In this document: positions 19,830-25,389 of the stretch, one piece after another
Numbering within the stretch: position 1 is the first letter of the stretch
Layout: every line of letters starts with the position of its first letter
Origin: Basidiobolus meristosporus CBS 931.73
Taxonomy: Eukaryota; Basidiobolomycota; Basidiobolomycetes; Basidiobolales; Basidiobolaceae
Direction of reading: 5' to 3'
NCBI GenBank assembly: GCA_002104905.1
Contig: MCFE01000931.1
Location: forward strand, 1 to 25,389
Length of the DNA stretch: 25,389 bases
Translations under genes and position numbers: made by a program
The notes under the pieces: generated by a model
Database searches by the model: none
What the model was told of the DNA's origin: nothing
Seen by the model: the letters and a program-made list of their open reading frames with translations, nothing else

Positions 19830-20447
19830 TTGGTCATATACCTGGAGTATATCAAGTTCTTGGCAGATGAGATATACCCATCTACTTCACTCCTAAAAGC
19901 CATTCAAGATACACCTGCACCAAAGGATATCAATGCAGTGTTGGGATTCCTAGGGTTAGCAGGCTACTATTGCCACTTTGTCAAAAACTTTGCAACAATA
20001 GCAGCCCCCCTATACAAATTGATGCAAAAAGGCCAGTGTTTTGTGTGGTTGGAGCCTCAAAAGAGAGCATTTGATCAGCTGAAACATTCCCTGATGTCAG
20101 CACCAGTATTACATTTTATGCAAGATTTCTTATTAACTGTGATGGAAGTCTCACCAGCAAAGGTGCTGTACTGGAACAATATCACCAACCTGGCAAATTC
20201 CACCCAATCAGTCATGTGAGCTGTTTGCTAAACAAACACAAACATCACTACCCTGTTACCAAGGTATAATGTCTGGCTGTTGTTTATTCAATTAAGCAAT
20301 TCCACACATACATACATGGTTGCAAACTCACTATAGTAACAGACACAGCTCCCTGGTCTGGCTGATGAAAACTAAAGACTTTACTGGTCAACTAGCACAT
20401 TGGGCCCTCCAACCACATGAATACAACTTCAAAATAATTCATTGCGC
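19830..20447 (+). pseudogene. gypsy-A RT tail and RNase H (RT core deleted)
   Basis: The text begins at the end of the RT palm (LEYIKFLADEIY), then the thumb and connection KAIQDTPAPKDINAVLGFLGLAGYYCHFVKNF, AAPLYKLMQK, FVWLEPQKRAFDQLKHSLMSAPVL. After a one-base shift the RNase H starts as DGSLTSKGAVLEQY (Asp at 20141-20143). Other pieces are HPISHVSCLLNKHKHHYPVT, SSLVWLMKTKDFTGQLAHWAL and EYNFKIIHC. Fingers and YLDD palm are missing, so about 130-190 codons are deleted near 19830. At 20448 the 3' LTR of gypsy-B cuts off the end of RNase H; integrase is absent. Confidence 0.82.
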
Positions 20448-21518
20448 TGTGGTGGTGTATAAGTCCAAGGGAGAGATATGTCCAACACTTCTCAAGTGTT
20501 TTGTGTGTGGGGTGTTCACTGGGTGCGATAACCTCTGGCAAAAGCTTGCTAGGAATACTTGGGTTCTGTCTCTAGTCTAATGTGAAGGGGAATAAAGCCA
20601 CAAGCTTGTCAAAGGAAAACTATTGAGCTACAATCCCCAACTTAGTTGGCGTCTTAACAAAAGTATGTGCTGGGTTCAGCGTCCTTTGAGATGACAATGT
20701 ACTAAAGCTTCCAAAGTCAAAACAACTGTAAACTCCACCAGCAGGGACTTGATAAGAATGCAGCTGTGGTCAATAGTTACAAAGACAGAAAAGTATCTTT
20801 GCCTGTACAAGAACAAACTTGGGAAAGAATCAAATATAATAAAAGATACCTACTCTGAGTATTCCTCACAAGTAGTGCCTCCAAGGTCAGTTGGCTGTCA
20901 GCACGGTTTCCTGAAGGTGTCCTGTGGTCTGGGGTTGGAAGTTCAGGTAGCAGCAGGTAGCAGTGATCACACTAATCAACAAGTCGGTATATTGATAAAA
21001 GGGATGATGATTTATTGTTGAGGGATAGCCTCCCTTATATACTTTTCTTACTGGCTAAGTGATTACTAATCATGGTGTTCCAGAAGGTTCCGGATATCAA
21101 TAGAAATCTTCATGACATCAGAATGACCTAAGAATGTTCTAAGTAGGTGCCGGAAGGTTCTAAGAGGCACAGCACATCCAACCAATCAGGAATCAGTATT
21201 CTGAAACCTGTGTAACATGGGGATACCATATATGGTATGGAAATGGTAGGGATGGTGACACGGGTTGATCATATGTCACAGGTACTGGCGCGGGTACTTG
21301 CCTAATATAGAAGCACTTATAGCTAGTAATCTTACATAAAGTGAGGGGTAACTTATGCAATAAGGTAAGCAGGTGTGATAGTCAACCGGCTTATTGGATA
21401 GTACTGATTGGGTAAGACAAATGGGATAATACTAAAATAAGTGTAGTAGAGATATAGGGAAGTAGAAAATAAGGGAATGAGCACATCTGTCAGTGGGTGT
21501 CACTGTCACCCCACTACA
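20448..21518 (-). repeat. gypsy-B 3' LTR
   Basis: On the minus strand the 1,071-bp LTR starts TGTAGTGGGGTGACAG at 21518 and ends CACCACCACA at 20448. It is preceded by a polypurine tract and the end of an integrase gene, which makes it a 3' LTR. Minus-strand TATATAAG (about 21034-21041) is followed by AATAAA near 21011-21016. A perfect 16-bp palindrome, ATACCATATATGGTAT, lies at 21223-21238. Its outer edge joins RNase H of gypsy-A, so the element inserted there. Confidence 0.88.
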
Positions 21519-21532
21519 TCCACCCCCCTCTA
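21519..21532 (-). other. gypsy-B polypurine tract
   Basis: The minus strand reads TAGAGGGGGGTGGA immediately before the LTR start TGTAGTGG. This is the plus-strand primer position required in LTR retrotransposons, and it fixes the orientation of the element. Confidence 0.85.
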
Positions 21533-21557
21533 AGCTTTGAACTTGGGTCAAAGCAAA

Positions 21558-21653
21558 CTAATCTTGATGTGCAAAATTCCTATGCTTGAATAACTTAAGT
21601 TGGTTTCCAGCAACTGGTGCTCTCAACTGGGTGTTGTCAAGCTCAGATATGTA
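21558..21653 (-). pseudogene. gypsy-B integrase, last 31 codons
   Basis: The minus strand reads YISELDNTQLRAPVAGNQLK, then LFKHRNFAHQD and a TAG at 21558-21560, 25 bp before the polypurine tract. This is the typical C-terminus of fungal gypsy integrases (ELDGT-x4-PVAGKRLK pattern). Upstream the frame is broken at 21654 by the DDE transposon and resumes at 25316. Joining across one TA gives GNGSY then ISELD, in frame. Confidence 0.87.
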
Positions 21654-21680
21654 ATAGACTTGTTCCATTGTACCGTGCCA
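21654..21680 (+). repeat. Left terminal inverted repeat
   Basis: ATAGACTTGTTCC followed by ATTGTACCGTGCCA. Compared with the right end read inward, the first 13 bases are identical and the remaining 14 have four mismatches, ending in a shared GTGCCA. Confidence 0.88.
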
Positions 21681-22398
21681 GGGCGCGCGGCGCGATCCGC
21701 GGTTGCAAAGAACGATCGGGTGCGATATTATAGCTACCAGAAGGCAGGATTGTTCTTGGACAATTTTGCACCATGCGGGACGATCTCGCACACTATGGCA
21801 CAATCTGACACAATGAGGTTGGCGCGGATGATTGCGCCAACTTGTAATGCTTGCATCACGTGGGCGATTGGATACCGCTAAAATGGCAGGTAAAATCCGG
21901 TATTTGGATATGTTTCTTTAATGTAAATGGAAATAAATGTGTATCACACTATAAACTACACTGATACTTACCATTTTGGTTACCCTCACTCCAATTGGAC
22001 GGTATCTCAGTGGTTAATTGGTCCAAAAGTATCCTGAAGCTGGCAGCCCCCAATTGGCTCATTGACTACTGAAAAAGCTACCTGATTTGCCATCAAATAT
22101 CCCATTTTGCCCATTGAGCAAGTAAATCCCTGATCCTAGTGATTGGGCAAGGTGTCATAGCTAGCACGCAAGCAATCGTGTAGGTGCAAAACAGATCCAA
22201 TAGCTGCACTGGTATTACAGATGACGTATATATATGCAGGGTGTTTATTTATAGGGGTTCTGTCTCAAATGTGAGATGACCTTGATATTACTTATATCAA
22301 AAATTTGATGATCACTGATTTGCGATGGCTTGATTTGGATCGCAAAAAAAAAGGATTGTCGGGATCATTACAAATGTGAGCGATTCAAAGCTATTGCA
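21681..22398. other. Left subterminal region of the transposon, non-coding
   Basis: About 700 bp between the left terminal repeat and the minus-strand gene. It begins with a CpG-dense patch (GGGCGCGCGGCGCGATCCGC). Spaced GCAC motifs lie around 21769-21812. The 18-mer at 21797-21814 (GGCACAATCTGACACAAT) matches 15 of 18 bases of the inverted right subterminal cluster, GGCACTATCTGGCACTAT. Probably transposase-binding or regulatory sequence. Short frames here are not supported. Confidence 0.55.
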
Positions 22399-23639
22399 TC
22401 ATCTTCTCCTGGGTTTTTTTCTCACAGGGATTACTACTGAAGCATTTGGTAGTGACTCACTTTGCACACCTATACTACTTCCTGGCTGACTATCATCTTG
22501 GCTACTTGTGTATTTGTAGTCAGTATTTTGCCTCCTAGTTGATGAGTGCAATGCTGCAGCTTGGCCGCGCTGAATTGCTCCAACTGAACCAACTGTACCA
22601 ACTGAACTGGCCTGTAGTGCCACGCGCTGACGCGTTCTTTTACTTGCCAAGGGCTCTGGTGGTTGAGTCACTTCATGTTGGTCATCATCAGTCAGTTCAC
22701 CAGAAGTAACTCGCTGATGGTCAGGCAAAATGGCAGGCGCAGGCACGCCTTGACGCGTTGAGATGGCCCTTGGCTGAGTTTGATGTGATGCCGCATGTTG
22801 ACGCGACTCAGTCCGCTCCAATGGACTTGTGTCTAAATGAGCAGTTTGGCGAGTTCTGGTAGTTTGCTCTGAAGCGCGCGCGTTGACTTGACGCGGGGCG
22901 TTCTGGTAAAGGGTGTTGGCGTGGTCTGGACTGACGTGCGCTGGCGCGCTGTGGTTGCAAGAGATGGTAGAGAATCCAGCGAGGCGTGCTGGCGCGATCT
23001 GGACGATGTTGCTTGCGGTCTGTATTCTTTCTCCTGAAGCTCACCATCTGATTCCTCAAGGTATTCACTTACCCTCTATCTGATACTTTGGAGCTGTTGC
23101 CTGGATGAGTCCTGTGTATATTGCTCTTGGAAGCCACTTAGCTCTACTAATATATCACGTAGTACATTAGTCATTTGAGGCAAAAACTCATTCAAAATCT
23201 CTTTGGTTCCCAAAGTTGAGGCACAAACAGACGCATCCGGCCCGTACTGTGCAAATTGTGCGCAAAATCGTTCCCGCGCGGCTTCCTTGTCAGATCCCCT
23301 CACTCTCAGCTCATTCTTGATTTCAATACTTGTCTTGTTATATATCTTTTTACATACATCAGCTGGCATCTTGATGTAGAACTCATGCCACAGCTTTCTA
23401 CTCAAATTCTTCCATCTTTGTCGACTCTCTGAGGTATCTAGTTCTGCTAGATTAATCAGTAGTGCCCAAATATCTGTATGAAGGCTCATTATAGACACTT
23501 GGGCTATACTAAAATCATTTGGCAAGAACTCAAACGGATCCGACATTGACTTTTCCGGTCCAGACCCCGCTTGTGAGCTGGGGGATGGGTTTTGTCTGGG
23601 TTGTACTAAAGATGAGTTGAGGCTTGGTATGGGGACCAT
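22399..23639 (-). pseudogene. Transposon ORF1, unknown protein in two exons with one nonsense codon
   Basis: The gene starts at ATG 23639 (MVPIPSLNSS). Exon 1 runs to 23073, a canonical intron GTAAGTG...ATACAG occupies 23072-23020 (53 nt), and exon 2 runs from 23019 to TGA at 22399-22401. Splicing joins the two frames precisely. One in-frame TAG at 23076-23078, two codons before the donor, would truncate the product; CAG to TAG is the likely change. The product would be about 395 residues. The N-terminal half is well-formed, with RQRWKNLSRKLWHEFY and EAARERFCAQFAQYGPDASV. The C-terminal half is low-complexity, Gln/Ser/Arg-rich, and ends RKKPRRR, a likely nuclear localisation signal. No domain is recognised. 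By analogy with the second Myb-like gene of PIF/Harbinger elements it may be a transposition cofactor; this is inference. Confidence 0.7.
23020..23072 (-). other. Predicted intron of ORF1
   Basis: The minus strand reads AGG then GTAAGTG at the donor and AATACAG at the acceptor, length 53 nt, typical of fungal genes. Exon 2 in the resulting frame is open for 207 codons, while without splicing both frames stop soon. An alternative donor at 23086 (GTATCA) would lead into a frame that ends within 90 codons. Confidence 0.65.
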
Positions 23640-23998
23640 AGCAACGGATTTGGATACTTATACAGCAGTATATTGGCATCAACCTGGTCTTATATGAAAT
23701 ATATATGAAAACTAAAGTGATTGTTGAATTTTCCATATATTATGCATGATGCATCTTGGATCACGTTGACACGGATCAGATCACATCAATCGCAGATTTC
23801 CTATTTGATTATAGACCTATGATTAAAGCATCAATAAAAGTACCAGGGCATTGTTTGCGGATGATTTTTGTGATATAATGATGGGATACATGGCAATTGA
23901 TGGAGATTTAACCATAATGTGTTAAAAATCAGATAAATAACGCAGATCGCGCCAAATTGATTCAAACCGCCTCCATACAATCATCCATCAATTTTAAT
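23640..23998. promoter_or_regulatory. Divergent intergenic region between ORF1 and transposase
   Basis: About 360 AT-rich bases separate the two start codons, so both promoters must lie here. TATA-like sequences are present on both sides (ATATATATG near 23700; GATATAATG near 23872), but none can be assigned with certainty. Many TGATC/GATCA words occur at 23757-23790. Confidence 0.45.
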
Positions 23999-24883
23999 AT
24001 GACTTACTCATCTGAATGGTCTTTTCTCATCAATCCCATCACTACCACTGGATTTCCTTTTGACACACTGGAGGAGATCTATTCCAAGTACTGTGGACCA
24101 TCAACCCCAATCTACTCAAGGAGATCCCTTGTTAAGCTTCTCTGCTATTACAAGAACTATTGCCCTACAAGTTTTCATCCCACCATCCATGGCAACAAAA
24201 GTCCTAGAAGCTTTCATTTCCAGCTGACAGCAATGGAGAACCACCTTGCAGAGGGTATGAATGACTTAGAGCAAGCTTGGAATACTAGGTTCAGAAGCTC
24301 CAATAGACTTCCATATCCCAGAGTGTTCAGCAACAGGTTCCATATCAGGAGTATTTTGGATACCTTCCCAGTGAGGATTAATAGACCTTCTAGAGGGCAG
24401 AGGCACTTTTATTCTGGCAAGTACAAGGCACACTGTGTGAAGTTTTAAGCACTGTCTGACATTGAGGGTAACATCATCTGGTTTAGTGGGCCATTTGCTG
24501 GAAGTAGGCATGACAAAGCACTCTGGGTAGAGAATCATCCTGAATTCAGTAGAGGGGAGAAATGTATGGCAGACTTGGCCTATATAGGAGAGGATTGTCA
24601 GAGATTAGGATGTATTACAGCTTATAGGAAGCCAAGGAATGGTGTGCTTAGCAGGAAGCAGAAGCTCTACAATGAGATATTTAATCATTTCAGAGTAAGG
24701 GTAGAGCACACATTTGGATATCTGAAGAGATTCAGCATACTGGCAGGTAAATACAGAGGAAAGTCATATATAGGAGAAAACAGCAGAATAGGTAAAATAG
24801 TTAAGATACTTATCAATGCACAGTATGTTCATACAAGAAGACATCCACTGAGAGAAATGTGTCTGGAGCATTATGAAGAGTAA
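23999..24883 (+). pseudogene. DDE_Tnp_4 (PIF/Harbinger-like) transposase with one in-frame stop
   Basis: The first in-frame ATG is at 23999 (MTYSSEWSFL), and the same frame runs to TAA 24881-24883, about 294 residues. A single TAA at 24446-24448 (codon 150, KF-stop-ALSD) interrupts it; CAA to TAA is likely. The DDE_Tnp_4 pattern is clear: LDTFPVRI with first Asp at codon 121 (24359-24361), FYSGKYKAHCVKF, GNIIWFSGPFAGSRHDKALW, ADLAYIG with second Asp at codon 192 (24572-24574), and VEHTFGYLKRFSIL with Glu at codon 236 (24704-24706). Spacing between second Asp and Glu is 43 residues. The N-terminal RRSLVKLLCYYKNYCP region may be the DNA-binding part. The protein is on the short side, so an upstream exon is possible. 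It would cut and paste the element; this copy would need readthrough or help in trans. Confidence 0.88.
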
Positions 24884-24978
24884 ATAAAGCAAAGAAACCA
24901 CTATTCTGAGCAACATAAGTAAGATTGAGTAAAATTACCAGTAACTGTATCATACCACTGGCATCATGGTAGAAATTA

Positions 24979-25049
24979 TAGTGCCAGATAGTGCCGTAGA
25001 GTGCCAAATCAATCCGGCACTATAAACCGGCTGGCACTATGTGGCACTA
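24979..25049. repeat. Subterminal TAGTGCC / GGCACTA cluster, copy 1
   Basis: Three forward units (TAGTGCC 24979 and 24989, GAGTGCC 24999) are followed by three inverted units (GGCACTA 25016, 25033 and 25043) within 71 bp. The arrangement can fold as a hairpin and resembles subterminal transposase-binding arrays. A related but diverged motif is at the left end (21797-21814). Confidence 0.7.
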
Positions 25050-25223
25050 TCCAACGGATCAAGTCTAGTATGTTTATACAAGAAGACATCCACTGAGAGA
25101 AATGTGTCTGGAGCATTATGAAGAGTAAATAAAGCAAGGAAAGCACTATTCTAAGCAACATAAGTATGATTGAGTAAAATTACCAGTAACTGTATCATAC
25201 CACTGGCATCATGGTAGAAATTA

Positions 25224-25294
25224 TAGTGCCAGCTAGTGCCGTAGAGTGCCAGATTGATCCAGCACTATAAACCGGCTGGCACTATGTGGCACTA
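25224..25294. repeat. Subterminal TAGTGCC / GGCACTA cluster, copy 2
   Basis: This is the second, outer copy of the cluster, with the same three forward and three inverted units (one inverted unit changed to AGCACTA at 25261). It is produced by the 245-bp duplication and lies about 20 bp inside the true right terminus. Confidence 0.7.
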
Positions 25295-25313
25295 TCCAAC
25301 GGAACAAGTCTAT
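25287..25313 (-). repeat. Right terminal inverted repeat
   Basis: Reads GGAACAAGTCTAT at the outer edge, the inverse of the left end. A second, internal copy with one mismatch (GGATCAAGTCTA) lies at 25056-25067 because the right end is duplicated. Confidence 0.88.
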
Positions 25314-25389
25314 TAACTTCCATTTCCAATCACTTTGGAAATGAGGTAGGGGCCAGTCCATTTGTTGTCAAACTTCTGACTCCATTGTT
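25314..25389 (-). pseudogene. gypsy-B integrase, segment upstream of the insertion
   Basis: On the minus strand from 25389 the text reads SEV-FDNKWTGPYLISKVIGNGS, the SH3-like C-terminal part of gypsy integrases (W-x-GP-x5-VIGNG-Y pattern). It ends at the TA target duplication of the DDE transposon and is continued at 21653. The rest of the element lies beyond the window. Confidence 0.85.

Larger units (their letters stand above)
24822..25311 (+). repeat. Tandem duplication of the transposon right end (2 x 245 bp)
   Basis: Bases 24822-25066 and 25067-25311 are direct repeats with about 96% identity by eye. The unit runs from the last codons of the transposase (from YVHTRRHPLREM through the stop) across the subterminal TAGTGCC cluster to near the end of the terminal repeat. 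The first unit therefore contains an internal right terminus at 25056-25067. The second copy of the coding tail is detached from the gene. Confidence 0.9.
21654..25313. mobile_element. 3,660-bp DDE transposon with two divergent genes (PIF/Harbinger-like)
   Basis: The element has terminal inverted repeats ATAGACTTGTTCC at both ends (perfect for 13 bp, 23 of 27 overall) and sits between TA dinucleotides (21652-21653 and 25314-25315). It splits a gypsy-B integrase gene; excision of the element and one TA restores the frame exactly. Inside are a plus-strand transposase with the DDE_Tnp_4 pattern and a minus-strand two-exon gene. The target is ATATGTAACTTCC, so TAA could also be read as the duplicated site, but only TA gives symmetrical ends. 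A 2-bp TA duplication is unlike classical PIF/Harbinger (3 bp) and closer to what is described for ISL2EU-type relatives. No YqaJ nuclease, typical of ISL2EU, is seen. Confidence 0.88.

Noticed and set aside
17655-21518. A complete LTR retrotransposon bounded by the 1.07-kb repeats
   Set aside because: The LTR promoter and polypurine tract are on the minus strand while the enclosed protease, RT and RNase H are on the plus strand, and Gag lies outside.
21600-21881. Plus-strand reading frame of about 93 codons over the transposon left end
   Set aside because: It crosses the insertion boundary from integrase antisense into the terminal repeat, so it cannot be a conserved gene.
22808-23068. Separate minus-strand gene in the middle of ORF1
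   Set aside because: This frame is explained as the unspliced shadow of exon 2; it ends soon and lacks the ordered features of the flanking exons.
21654-25313. TAA as the target duplication
   Set aside because: It fits the target ATATGTAACTTCC but leaves the two inverted repeats out of register by one base; TA gives symmetrical ends. It is kept as an alternative only.
1-25389. CRISPR array, rRNA, tRNA, or a bacterial-type defence or metabolic system
   Set aside because: No regularly spaced repeats, no RNA gene folds and no such proteins were found; the window is eukaryotic transposon sequence.

Overview
The window is a graveyard of transposable elements from a eukaryotic genome, most likely a filamentous fungus and probably a basidiomycete. 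This rests on the style of the Ty1/copia and Ty3/gypsy proteins, a 53-nt GT-AG intron, and compact LTRs with TATA boxes. The genus cannot be named from sequence alone. I see no intact host gene, tRNA, rRNA or CRISPR array. Nearly all coding sequence belongs to broken mobile elements.

Layout. (1) 1-4818: two direct copies of a roughly 2.2-2.3 kb, CpG-rich, non-coding repeat. Each has a much better conserved core of about 240 bp carrying a TATA box and an AATAAA. (2) 4819-5514: no recognisable gene. (3) 5515-12897: plus-strand copia array. A degenerate LTR end is followed by copia-1 (LTR, gag, protease, integrase, start of RT) and copia-2 (LTR, gag, protease, integrase, RT, RNase H remnant). 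A probable foreign solo LTR lies inside the RNase H remnant. (4) 12890-16522: minus-strand copia array: copia-4 (gag to RNase H, YVDD present) interrupted by copia-3 (LTR plus gag). The two arrays meet tail to tail near 12.89 kb, and no copia copy keeps a 3' LTR. (5) 16525-20447: gypsy-A on the plus strand (LTR end, primer site, gag, protease, RT tail, RNase H). A 1.07-kb antisense LTR of a second family, gypsy-B, splits it. (6) 20448-21653 plus 25314-25389: minus-strand 3' end of gypsy-B (integrase C-terminus, polypurine tract, 3' LTR). (7) 21654-25313: a 3,660-bp DDE transposon inserted in the gypsy-B integrase gene.

The DDE transposon is the best-defined object. It has 13-bp perfect terminal inverted repeats (23/27 over 27 bp) and a TA target duplication. 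Removing it and one TA restores the integrase reading frame exactly. It carries two divergent genes: a DDE_Tnp_4 (PIF/Harbinger-like) transposase on the plus strand, with D, D and E present but one in-frame TAA; and a two-exon gene of unknown function on the minus strand, with one in-frame TAG. Its right end, including the 3' end of the transposase gene, clustered TAGTGCC repeats and the terminal repeat, is duplicated in tandem (245-bp unit).

Insertion order inferred from nesting: gypsy-A, then gypsy-B LTRs into it, then the DDE transposon into gypsy-B; separately, copia-2 into copia-1 and copia-3 into copia-4, then the rearrangement that joined the two copia sets. None of the elements looks autonomous now. 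The transposon needs only two nonsense codons to be explained, so it is probably the youngest.
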